Shown here piece after piece: positions 39,952-48,613 of a DNA stretch of 64,000 nt. The translations under genes were made by a program, and so were the position numbers. The stretch's first letter is position 1. Each line of letters opens with the position of its first letter. The stretch comes from Thioalkalicoccus limnaeus (lineage in GTDB: Bacteria; Pseudomonadota; Gammaproteobacteria; Chromatiales; Chromatiaceae), in NCBI RefSeq assembly GCF_041197575.1, contig NZ_JBDKXB010000012.1:1-64000 (forward strand), written 5' to 3'. The notes under the pieces are model-generated. The model was not told where the DNA came from and ran no database searches. It saw only the letters and a list, made by a program, of their open reading frames with translations.

Positions 39952-41592
39952 ATGCCCATGGAGAGCATCGCGATGGCCCGAGCCTGGTGCGAGGCTAAAA
40001 CAGTATCCTCCGGCCAGGATGAGTTGGCCGCCGCGTTTGCCGAACGACTGGCCTTCGAGCAACTGCTCGGCAACCTGTCAGCGCTGTTCGCCGATCTGCC
40101 CGCTGAGCGCGTCGTCGACGAGATCGGACGTGCGCTGGCGCAACTGATCGAGCATCTTGGCTTCCACCGGGCCTCGTTTGCCGAGATCCGCGGCCAGGGC
40201 GAGCCCATCGAGGTCATCTGCTCCGCGGTGCGTGCCGGGTGTCAAGCCATGCCGACCGGGCCGGCCCCGGATCTCCCCTGGTACCTTGGCGAGCTGGCCG
40301 CGGGCCGCCTCGTCGTGCTGCCACGGATCCCGGAAGACTTGCCGCCGCAGGCCAGGGTCGAGGCCGAATACTGCCAGCGGGTGGGGTTGCGCTCGAATCT
40401 CGGCATCCCGCTGCGCGTTGGCGGCCGGGTTGCCGCTGCGATCACCTTTGCCGCGTTCCATCACACGCGACCCTTGCCGGGCGAGCTGGTCACGCGCCTC
40501 AAGATCGTCGGTGAGGTCTTTGCCCAGACCCTCGTGCGCAGCCGTCGCGATCGGGAGCTGACCGCCGCGCTAACCGAGATCCGGCAGTTGAAGGAGCGGC
40601 TCGAGGCCGAGAACGCCTATTTGCGCCATTCCTGCCACAAGCGGTCGGCTCCGGCGCTGACGAGCCGTTCGCCGCGCTTCAACCAGATCCTGGGCGAGAT
40701 CGCCCAGGTCGCGCCGACCCGTTCGACGGTGCTGCTGCTCGGCGAGACCGGCACCGGCAAGGAGGTACTGGCCGACGCGATCCACGACCTCAGCGACTGC
40801 CGCCATCGGGCCATGATCAAGGTCAATTGCGCTGCTCTGCCCGCGTCGCTGATCGAGGCCGAGTTGTTCGGGCGGGAGAAGGGCGCCTACACCGGCGCGC
40901 TGGCACGCCAGATGGGCCGGTTCGAGCTCGCGGATGGCTCGACGCTGTTTCTCGACGAGATCGGGGAATTGCCGCTGGATCTGCAGACGAAGCTCCTGCG
41001 CGTGCTGCAGGACGGGTCGTTCGAGCGGGTGGGTGGCACGCACACGATTCGCGTCAAGGTGCGGCTGATCTCGGCGACCAATCGCGATCTGGAGCGCGCC
41101 GTCGAGGCGGGTAGTTTCCGCAAAGACCTCTACTATCGGTTGAATGTCTTCCCGGTGGCCGTACCGGCGTTGCGCGAGCGGTCCGAGGACATTCCGCTGC
41201 TGGCCTGGGAATTCGTCAAAGAGCTCAGCGAGGCGATGGGCAAGCCGATCGAGCGCATCGCTGAGGATTCGATGGCCGCGCTGCTGGCCTATTCGTGGCC
41301 GGGGAACGTGCGCGAGCTGCGAAATGTGATCGAACGGGCGATGATCCTCGCGCGCGGTCCGATCCTGAAGGTCTCGCTCGCGGTGGCGTCCGCCGCCGTC
41401 AAGGTGCCCGCCGACGGTCTCGAGGCGACCGAGCGTGCTCACATCCTTCGAGTCCTGGAGCAGACGCACTGGCGGATCCGTGGTGCCGGCGGGGCGGCCG
41501 AGCGCCTGGCGATCAAGCCAACGACGCTGGAGTCGCGCATGAAACGCTTGGGCATCAAGCGCGCCCATTCGGAGCCAAGCTCTTCGGGTTAG
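39952..41592 (+). CDS. Sigma-54-dependent transcriptional activator with GAF domain
   Basis: A 546-residue enhancer-binding protein: N-terminal GAF sensor (about 45-185), a short coiled coil (LTEIRQLKERLEAENAYL), a central AAA+ domain with Walker A GETGTGKE, the sigma-54 contact loop as GAYTGA (Phe to Tyr variant of GAFTGA) and Walker B LFLDEIGEL, and a C-terminal Fis-type HTH with RLAIKPTTLESRMKRLGI. The arrangement is like NorR/FhlA-type activators. Starts at 39952, 39958 or 39972 are possible. The phosphoketolase operon 612 bases downstream is a candidate target. Confidence 0.88.
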   Translation: MPMESIAMARAWCEAKTVSSGQDELAAAFAERLAFEQLLGNLSALFADLPAERVVDEIGRALAQLIEHLGFHRASFAEIRGQGEPIEVICSAVRAGCQAMPTGPAPDLPWYLGELAAGRLVVLPRIPEDLPPQARVEAEYCQRVGLRSNLGIPLRVGGRVAAAITFAAFHHTRPLPGELVTRLKIVGEVFAQTLVRSRRDRELTAALTEIRQLKERLEAENAYLRHSCHKRSAPALTSRSPRFNQILGEIAQVAPTRSTVLLLGETGTGKEVLADAIHDLSDCRHRAMIKVNCAALPASLIEAELFGREKGAYTGALARQMGRFELADGSTLFLDEIGELPLDLQTKLLRVLQDGSFERVGGTHTIRVKVRLISATNRDLERAVEAGSFRKDLYYRLNVFPVAVPALRERSEDIPLLAWEFVKELSEAMGKPIERIAEDSMAALLAYSWPGNVRELRNVIERAMILARGPILKVSLAVASAAVKVPADGLEATERAHILRVLEQTHWRIRGAGGAAERLAIKPTTLESRMKRLGIKRAHSEPSSSG

Positions 41593-42204
41593 CGCAGCCT
41601 AACCGACATCGGGGCTCGGAGTCGCCTCCGAGGCGTCGTAGAAACTCTAAAGCTTCGGAGCACGCCCGCCGGTTCGGCCAGACGCGGCCCCTCGGCAAGG
41701 CCGTCGGCGAAGGAGGCCGCGACACATCCTCTCCATGGGGTTTCGGGCGACGCTAGTCATCGACGGCGCCGTGCGGCAGACTTCCTGCTCAAGACCTTAC
41801 GCGCCGAGCATGACAGGGCCTCCCGGTCCCGCGCAGGCGCCTCGAAGACCGTACGGCAACCGTAATGCGCCGAGCGGCTCGACCTTTTCACCCGTGGCGG
41901 GCTTCTTGCCTCCAGGATTGGCATTGCGATCGCCACGCGTGCACCGATGCGCCACCTCTCGCCGCGCACCGACCTGGCTGGCCGTCACGCCCAAGCCCGC
42001 GGATGCGCGGCACCGGGACCATCCGCCGGCCGATTCAGCCTCGACCATCGGCCTAAAGACTCGTTGCATCTCGACGCAAGCCAGCCAGACAGGAAATGCC
42101 GCGAAACCGCATTGGAATAATCAATCGCCAGCTACAACGCCTTGTGCTTCATGGTCAGTGGCCGTCTAGAACTCGAAACTGAATCGTTACCGAGGAGAAA
42201 CCCG
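41593..42204. other. Long leader region between the activator and phosphoketolase genes
   Basis: 612 bases without a supported gene. A -24/-12-like element is at 41895-41909, an 8-base palindrome CCGTACGG lies near 41850, and a block like the 24001 repeat is at 41636-41660. Confidence 0.45.
41895..41909 (+). promoter_or_regulatory. Candidate sigma-54 promoter
   Basis: TGGC (41895-41898) and TTGC (41906-41909) are separated by seven bases, giving the required GG-N10-GC spacing of -24/-12 promoters. It lies 295 bases before the phosphoketolase start and downstream of a sigma-54 activator gene. The A-C after TGGC in the consensus is not matched, so this is weak. Confidence 0.3.
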
Positions 42205-44580
42205 ATGGATGCAGTCCACTCGTCGCCCCTGTCGTCGGAACAGCTCGCGAAGATCGACGCCTACTGGCGTGCCTGCTGCTATCTCGCCGTCGGCATGATC
42301 TATCTGCGCGACAACCCGCTGCTCGAGGAGCCCCTGCGCGAGGAGCACTTGAAGCATCGCCTGCTTGGACACTGGGGGGCGAGCCCGGGGCTCTCCTTCA
42401 TGTACGTGCATCTGAACCGGATCATCACCGCACATCAGCAGGAGGCGATCTTCCTGGCTGGGCCAGGGCATGGCGCACCGGGCGTGCTGGCGCCCGTCTA
42501 TCTGGAGGGGACCTACTCCGAGGTTTACCCGGACAAGGGCGAAGACGAGGAAGGGCTGCGCCGCTTCTTCAAGCAGTTCTCCTTCCCCGGCGGGATCGGC
42601 TCGCACTGCACCCCGGAGACCCCAGGCTCCATCCACGAGGGCGGCGAGTTGGGCTACTCGATCTCGCATGCCTTCGGGGCGGCCTTCGATAACCCGGACC
42701 TGCTGGTCGCGGTGGCGGTCGGCGACGGCGAGGCCGAGACCGGCCCGCTGGCGACCTCCTGGCACTCGAACAAATTCTTGAATCCGATCCGCGACGGCGC
42801 GGTGCTGCCGATCCTGCATTTGAACGGCTACAAGATCAACAACCCCACGCTCCTCTCGCGCATCCCCAACGAGGAGCTGGCGAGCCTGTTCCGTGGCTAT
42901 GGCTGGACCCCGCACTTAGTCGAGGGCGACGACCCCGAAACCATGCACCAGGCCATGGCCGCGACGCTCGACGCCTGCCTTGCCGAGATCCGCGCCTTCC
43001 AGCAAGCGGCCCGCGCCAGCGGCCAGGCGACCCGCTGCCATTGGCCGATGATCGTGCTGCGCACGCCCAAGGGCTGGACCGGCCCGGCCGAGGTCGACGG
43101 CCACAAGGTCGAGGGCTTCTGGCGCGCCCATCAGGTGCCTCTGTCCGGGATGCACAATAACCCGGCGCACTTGAAACAGCTCGAGGACTGGATGCGCAGC
43201 TACCGACCCGAGGAGCTGTTCGATGCGACCGGCCGGCTGATTCCCGAGCTCAAGGCCCTGGCCCCCCAGGGGCCGCTGCGGATGAGCGCAAGCCCCCACG
43301 CCAACGGCGGGCTCTTGCGTCGCGACCTGCGGATGCCCGACTTCCGCGACTATGCCCTGGCCGTCCCCGAGCCCGGCAAGCTCCGTGCGTTCAACACCAA
43401 GCCGACCGGCGCGCTGCTGCGCGACGTCATGGCCAAGAACATGGACAACTTCCGCGTCTTTGGCCCGGATGAGAACAGCTCCAACAAGCTGGATTCCGTC
43501 TATGAGGTCAGCAAGAAGCTCTGGCTCTGCGACTACCTGCCCGAGGATGCCGACGGCGGCGAGCTCTCACCGGACGGCCGGGTGCTGGAGATGCTCTCGG
43601 AGCACACGCTGGAAGGCTGGTACGAGGGCTATGTGCTGACCGGCCGGCACGGGTTCTTCGCGACCTACGAGGCCTTCGTCCACGTCATCGACTCGATGTA
43701 CAACCAGCACGCCAAGTGGCTCGCCATCTGCGAGGAGATCCCCTGGCGGGCGCGGATCTCCTCGCTCAACCTCTTGATCACCTCAACGGTCTGGCGCCAG
43801 GACCACAACGGCTTCACGCACCAGGACCCGGGCTTCCTCGACGTGGTCGTCAACAAGAACCCGGAGGTCACGCGCATCTACCTGCCGCCGGACGTCAACT
43901 GCCTCCTCTCGACCGTGAGCCACTGCCTGCAGAGCCGCGACGACATCAACGTGATCGTCTGCGACAAGCAGAGCCACCTCCAGTATCTCGACATGGACGC
44001 GGCGATCAAGCACTGCACCAAGGGCATCGGCATCTGGGACTGGGCGAGCAACGACCAGGGGGCGGAGCCCGATGCCGTGCTGGCCGGCTGCGGCGACATC
44101 CCGACCAAGGAGGCCCTGGCCGCCACCGCGCTGCTGCGCGAGCACTTCCCGGACATCAAAATCCGCTTCATCAATGTCGTCGACCTCTTCAAGCTCCAGC
44201 CGGCCGGCGAGCACCCGCACGGCCTCTCCGACCAGGACTTCGACAGCCTCTTCACGAAGGACAGGCCCATCATCTTCAACTTCCACGGCTATCCCTGGCT
44301 GATCCATCGGCTCGCCTACCGCCGCACCAACCACAACAACCTGCATGTGCGCGGCTACAAGGAAAAGGGCAACATCAACACGCCGCTTGAGCTCGCGATC
44401 AGCAACGAGATCGACCGCTTCAGCCTCGCGATCGACGTCATCAACCGGGTACCGCGGCTCCAGGTGGCCGGCGCGCACGTCAAGGAGCGGCTACGCGACA
44501 TGCAGATCGAGTGCCGCCAGTACGCCTACGAGCACGGCATCGACAAGCCCGACGTCGACGACTGGACCTGGCCCCTGTGA
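42205..44580 (+). CDS. xfp: Xylulose-5-phosphate/fructose-6-phosphate phosphoketolase
   Basis: Phosphoketolase cleaves xylulose 5-phosphate or fructose 6-phosphate with phosphate to acetyl phosphate and a shorter sugar phosphate, using thiamine diphosphate. The 791-residue product has family length. Visible are GPGHGAPGVLAPVYLEGTYSE, the TPP-binding VGDGEAETGPLATSWHSN, the FFATYEAFVHVIDSM segment, SLNLLITSTVWRQDHNGF, and the C-terminal LHVRGYKEKGNINTPLEL. A GAGGAG site precedes the ATG. It leads a probable operon with a LOG-family gene and glycogen phosphorylase, feeding glycogen carbon to acetyl phosphate. Confidence 0.95.
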   Translation: MDAVHSSPLSSEQLAKIDAYWRACCYLAVGMIYLRDNPLLEEPLREEHLKHRLLGHWGASPGLSFMYVHLNRIITAHQQEAIFLAGPGHGAPGVLAPVYLEGTYSEVYPDKGEDEEGLRRFFKQFSFPGGIGSHCTPETPGSIHEGGELGYSISHAFGAAFDNPDLLVAVAVGDGEAETGPLATSWHSNKFLNPIRDGAVLPILHLNGYKINNPTLLSRIPNEELASLFRGYGWTPHLVEGDDPETMHQAMAATLDACLAEIRAFQQAARASGQATRCHWPMIVLRTPKGWTGPAEVDGHKVEGFWRAHQVPLSGMHNNPAHLKQLEDWMRSYRPEELFDATGRLIPELKALAPQGPLRMSASPHANGGLLRRDLRMPDFRDYALAVPEPGKLRAFNTKPTGALLRDVMAKNMDNFRVFGPDENSSNKLDSVYEVSKKLWLCDYLPEDADGGELSPDGRVLEMLSEHTLEGWYEGYVLTGRHGFFATYEAFVHVIDSMYNQHAKWLAICEEIPWRARISSLNLLITSTVWRQDHNGFTHQDPGFLDVVVNKNPEVTRIYLPPDVNCLLSTVSHCLQSRDDINVIVCDKQSHLQYLDMDAAIKHCTKGIGIWDWASNDQGAEPDAVLAGCGDIPTKEALAATALLREHFPDIKIRFINVVDLFKLQPAGEHPHGLSDQDFDSLFTKDRPIIFNFHGYPWLIHRLAYRRTNHNNLHVRGYKEKGNINTPLELAISNEIDRFSLAIDVINRVPRLQVAGAHVKERLRDMQIECRQYAYEHGIDKPDVDDWTWPL

Positions 44581-44604
44581 GCCACATCAACCCGAGGGCA
44601 CCCA

Positions 44605-45366
44605 ATGTCGGAGCCACGCGATCCACGAACCGTCAGCCTGGCCGATGAGGAGGGCGTCAAGCGGATACTGATCGACACCCTCTTCGGCCTCTGGAGCCTG
44701 GTCAACAACCTGACCCGACTGCGCCCGTCGAAGCGCGAGCGCTACCGGGTCACCATCTTCGGCTCGGCGCGCACCCAGCCGGGTCATTGGGTCTACGACG
44801 AGGTGAAGCGCTTGGCGGCCGAGTTGGCCGCCCTGGATTGCGATATCGTGACCGGCGGCGGCCCCGGCCTGATGCAGGCGGCCAACGAGGGCGCCCGGTC
44901 GAGCGCCGCCGGCGAACGGGCCCAGAGCGTCGGCATCCGGGTCGATCTGCCGTTCGAGCAGGAGGTGAACCCCTTCGTGCAGGAGGCTTACGAGCATCAG
45001 ACCTTCTTCACGCGGCTGCACCATTTCGTGTTGCTGTCCGATGCCTATATCGTGGTGCCCGGTGGGATCGGCACCGTGCTCGAAACCATGCTGGTCTGGC
45101 AACTCCTGCAGGTGCGGCATCTGCGGGACACGCCGCTGATCCTGACCGGCAAGATGTGGAGCGAGCTGGTCGACTGGGCCGCGCGCTACATGCTGCGCCC
45201 AGGCTTCGAACTGGCCAACCCGGAGGATATGGCGATCCCCCGGTGCGTGACGGGTGCGGACGAGGCGATCGCGATCGTGCGCGAACATCATGCCCGGTGG
45301 CTTCAGAGCCAAACCCAGCAGCGAATCGGTGATTCCCCATCGTGCCAAGAGGACCGGCCATCATGA
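44605..45366 (+). CDS. LOG-family (TIGR00730-type) Rossmann protein
   Basis: A 253-residue protein with the LOG-family nucleotide motifs TGGGPGLMQAANEGA and VVPGGIGTVLETMLVWQLLQ, mis-annotated in many genomes as lysine decarboxylase. Relatives hydrolyse nucleoside monophosphates to free base and ribose 5-phosphate. There is a roughly 45-residue N-terminal extension before YRVTIFGSAR. The end overlaps the glycogen phosphorylase start (ATGA), which suggests a metabolic link: ribose phosphate release beside phosphoketolase and phosphorylase. That link is inferred. Confidence 0.85.
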   Translation: MSEPRDPRTVSLADEEGVKRILIDTLFGLWSLVNNLTRLRPSKRERYRVTIFGSARTQPGHWVYDEVKRLAAELAALDCDIVTGGGPGLMQAANEGARSSAAGERAQSVGIRVDLPFEQEVNPFVQEAYEHQTFFTRLHHFVLLSDAYIVVPGGIGTVLETMLVWQLLQVRHLRDTPLILTGKMWSELVDWAARYMLRPGFELANPEDMAIPRCVTGADEAIAIVREHHARWLQSQTQQRIGDSPSCQEDRPS

Positions 45367-47870
45367 AGACCAATACACCCACGACGTCGCAAGGGGCTGC
45401 GGCGGTCGGCGCCACCGTGCGTGTCGGACTGGACCCCGCAGCGCTGCAACAAGGAATCGTCGATCACCTGCGCTATTCGATCGGGCAGCTGCCGGCCCTG
45501 GCGACGCCGGCCCACTATTATCGGGCACTGGCGCTGGCCGTGCGCGATCGACTACAGGACCGCTGGATCCGCACGACGGAGACCTACTTCGAACAGGAGC
45601 GCAAGCTCGCCTGCTATCTGTCGGCCGAATTTCTGCTGGGGCCGCACCTGGCCAACAACCTGCTGAACCTCGGCCTGGAGGAGGCCGCGCGCGGCGCCCT
45701 CGCCGCTCTCGGACAGGATCTGGACACCATCATCGACTGCGAACCGGAGCCGGGCCTGGGCAATGGTGGCCTCGGCCGGCTGGCCGCCTGTTATCTCGAT
45801 TCGCTCGCGACCCTGGCCTATCCTGCGGTCGGTTATGGCATCCGCTACGAGTTCGGCATCTTCGCGCAACAGATCCGCGACGGCTGGCAGATCGAGCGGA
45901 CCGACAAATGGCTGCACGCGGGCAACCCCTGGGAGATCGCGAAGCCCGACATTTGTTACGAGGTCAACTGGGGCGGCCACACCGAGACCTATGCCGACGA
46001 GGCCGGCCTTCAACGTGTCCGCTGGGTCCCGTTCCGGGTCGTCAAGGGGTTGGCTTACGACACACCGATCCAGGGGTTCGGCGTCGACACCTGCAACACC
46101 CTGCGGCTATGGAGCGCGGAGGCGGTCGAGTCGTTCGACTTCCAGGCCTTCAACACCGGCGATTACTTCGAGGCCGTGGAGGCGAAGCTCCGCTCCGAGA
46201 CAGTCACCAAGGTGCTCTATCCGAACGACGAGCCGGCGATCGGTAAACGCCTGCGCCTGGCCCAGCAGTACTTCTTCGTCTCCTGTTCGCTGCAAGACAT
46301 GCTCAGGATACTGGATCTGGCCGGGGTGCCGGTCGAGCGGTTCGCCGAGCGCTATGCCGTGCAGCTCAACGACACCCACCCATCGATCGGCGTCGCGGAA
46401 CTGATGCGCCTGCTGATCGACGAGCGCCACCTCGACTGGGACCAGGCCTGGGCCATCACGGTCGCGGCCTTCGGCTACACGAATCACACCCTGCTCCCCG
46501 AGGCGCTCGAGACTTGGTCGCTGCCGTTGTTTCGCGAGTGTCTGCCGCGGCACTTGGAGATCATCTTCGAGATCAACCGCCGCTTCCTCGATCAGGTGCG
46601 TGCCCGGTTTCCCGGTGACGAGGCGCGGGTGGCACGGATGTCGTTGATCGGCGAAGTCGGCGACAAACAGGTGCGCATGGCCCACCTGGCCAGTGTCGGG
46701 AGCCACGCCATCAACGGGGTCGCGGCCCTGCATACCGACCTGCTCGAGAACAGCGTGCTCGCAGACTTCCACGAACTCTGGCCGGAACGCTTCAGCAACA
46801 AGACCAACGGCGTCACGCCACGCCGCTTCCTGGCCCTCGCGAATCCCGGGCTGCGAGCGCTGCTCGACCGGACCCTCGGCACAGATTGGCTGGTCGACCT
46901 CACCGCGTTGCGTCGCCTCGAGGCCCATATCGAGGACCCGGCCTTCCGGAGTGAATGGCGCGCGATCAAGCACGCCAACAAGCGGCGTTTGGCCGACTAT
47001 ATTGCGACCCAGACGGGCGTCGAGCTCGATCCGAACTGGCTGTTCGACATCCAGGTCAAGCGTATCCACGAGTACAAGCGCCAGCACCTGAATCTGCTGC
47101 ACATCCTGACCCTCTACCGGCGGCTGAAGGCCGACCCCGGCCTTGGGATCCCGCCGCGCGCCTTCATCTTCGGCGGCAAGGCCGCGCCCGGTTATTTCCT
47201 GGCCAAGCGCATCATCAAGCTGATCAACGCGGTCGCCGGGACGATCAATGCCGACCCGGAGGTCAATGAGCGACTCAAGGTCGCGTTCGTACCCAATTTC
47301 AACGTCCGCAATGCCGAGCTGATCTATCCGGCCGCGGACCTGTCGGAACAGATCTCGACGGCCGGCAAGGAGGCCTCGGGTACCGGCAATATGAAGTTCA
47401 TGCTCAATGGCGCGCTGACGATCGGAACGCTCGATGGCGCCAATGTCGAGATCCGTGAGCAGGTCGGCGACGAGAACTTCTTTCTCTTCGGTCTCACGGC
47501 CGACGAGGTGGCGCGGCTCCAGCGGCAAGGATACCGATCGGCCGATTGGCTCGACAGCCATGCCGAGCTCCGGGCGGTCCTCGACATGATCGGCAGCGGT
47601 CACTTCGCGAGCGGCGACAGCGAAGTCTTCCGGCCACTGGTCGAGAACCTCACCGACTCGGATCCGTTCCTGGTCCTCGCCGATTACGCCGCCTATGTCG
47701 CGTGTCAGGAACGGGTCGCAAGCGCCTGGAGCGATCCGGAACGTTGGACGCGCATGGCGATCCTGAACACGGCCCGCTGCGGCCGCTTCTCGTCGGATCG
47801 CGCGATCCGCGAGTACGCCGACGAGATCTGGGGCCTGCAACCGGTCGCCGTGTCGGCGCACATCGCGTGA
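45363..47870 (+). CDS. glgP: Glycogen / alpha-glucan phosphorylase
   Basis: Releases glucose 1-phosphate from glycogen with a PLP cofactor. The 835-residue product is of family length: EPEPGLGNGGLGRLAACYLDSL near residue 120, the VQLNDTHPSIGVAEL segment, KTNGVTPRRFL, and the PLP-lysine region EASGTGNMKFMLNGAL followed by TIGTLDGANVEI. ATG 45363 overlaps the LOG gene stop; the frame is open slightly further upstream. The coupling to xfp places glycogen breakdown next to phosphoketolase. Confidence 0.95.
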   Translation: MKTNTPTTSQGAAAVGATVRVGLDPAALQQGIVDHLRYSIGQLPALATPAHYYRALALAVRDRLQDRWIRTTETYFEQERKLACYLSAEFLLGPHLANNLLNLGLEEAARGALAALGQDLDTIIDCEPEPGLGNGGLGRLAACYLDSLATLAYPAVGYGIRYEFGIFAQQIRDGWQIERTDKWLHAGNPWEIAKPDICYEVNWGGHTETYADEAGLQRVRWVPFRVVKGLAYDTPIQGFGVDTCNTLRLWSAEAVESFDFQAFNTGDYFEAVEAKLRSETVTKVLYPNDEPAIGKRLRLAQQYFFVSCSLQDMLRILDLAGVPVERFAERYAVQLNDTHPSIGVAELMRLLIDERHLDWDQAWAITVAAFGYTNHTLLPEALETWSLPLFRECLPRHLEIIFEINRRFLDQVRARFPGDEARVARMSLIGEVGDKQVRMAHLASVGSHAINGVAALHTDLLENSVLADFHELWPERFSNKTNGVTPRRFLALANPGLRALLDRTLGTDWLVDLTALRRLEAHIEDPAFRSEWRAIKHANKRRLADYIATQTGVELDPNWLFDIQVKRIHEYKRQHLNLLHILTLYRRLKADPGLGIPPRAFIFGGKAAPGYFLAKRIIKLINAVAGTINADPEVNERLKVAFVPNFNVRNAELIYPAADLSEQISTAGKEASGTGNMKFMLNGALTIGTLDGANVEIREQVGDENFFLFGLTADEVARLQRQGYRSADWLDSHAELRAVLDMIGSGHFASGDSEVFRPLVENLTDSDPFLVLADYAAYVACQERVASAWSDPERWTRMAILNTARCGRFSSDRAIREYADEIWGLQPVAVSAHIA

Positions 47871-47979
47871 GCTGCTGCCCGACCGCGGCCGGCACGGGCT
47901 CGGCGAGCTTTTGGCCACGGGCGATGCGCGGCCGAGACATTCGATCAAGATCCATTCGACCCATCAGCTGGAGGACGAC

Positions 47980-48258
47980 ATGACGCAAGCCTCGCATCAG
48001 GATGGCATCATCGCCGCCATCATCGACCGGTTCGAGAAGTTCCGTCTGCCACGGGCGCTCGACATCAAGGCGAAGGTCGACCGCGGCGAAAAGCTCGACG
48101 GCGCCGACATCGAGCACCTCGAAAACGTGATGCGGGACGCCGAGGACATCAAACGCTTCGTCGATCAACGCCCCGACCTACAACCGCTCTACATGCGTGC
48201 GATCGGGCTTTATCGGGAGATCACGAGCAAGGCGCTCGAGAACGAACAGGGTCCATGA
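47980..48258 (+). CDS. Small hypothetical protein, 92 residues
   Basis: Not recognised. A GGAGG site stands right before ATG 47980. The product is entirely helical in appearance (IIAAIIDRFEKFRLPRALDI, ENVMRDAEDIKRFVDQRPDL, MRAIGLYREITSKAL), acidic-basic mixed, with no Cys, signal or membrane helix. It follows glgP by 109 bases and may be the last gene of that operon. Confidence 0.68.
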   Translation: MTQASHQDGIIAAIIDRFEKFRLPRALDIKAKVDRGEKLDGADIEHLENVMRDAEDIKRFVDQRPDLQPLYMRAIGLYREITSKALENEQGP

Positions 48259-48613
48259 CCGCCCACGCGAGCCCCTGGACCGTGCCGACCGCGGTCCGCG
48301 TCGGGATCATGGGGTTCGTTGGTCGCGGTGCGTCGACCGAGACTGCGTCTCGGAACAGGCCCGCGTCGCGGATCGGCCGGCGGTGCGCGACGGGGCGCGT
48401 TTCGGACTTCTGCTGCGGATGATCGCGTCGATGAATGACAGCTCCCCGTTGCCTTGATATCAATCGTCCCGAAAGTCATCGGAGGCGGGTCGCGGCGACC
48501 GTCGGCGGGAGGGATCCCGCCGTCGAGCTGACAGGGACGTCCTTGCAGCGTGTCGCAGCGAGCCGTCTGCGATGACTTTTGCAACCCTCGATACCGGCCG
48601 AAGGGTACGCACC
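48259..48613. other. Gene-free region before sulP
   Basis: 355 bases with no supported gene and no clear promoter or terminator. An in-frame ATG at 48572 could extend the sulP gene by 14 codons. Confidence 0.45.

Noticed and set aside
41735..42169. 144-codon plus-strand frame upstream of xfp
   Set aside because: Pro/Ala/Arg-rich, no ribosome binding site or family resemblance; it covers the probable promoter region.
46107..47948. Long open frame of 613 codons on the minus strand opposite glgP
   Set aside because: It lies wholly over a well-conserved gene, has low-complexity Arg/Asp-rich composition and no recognisable motif; long antisense frames are expected at this GC content.
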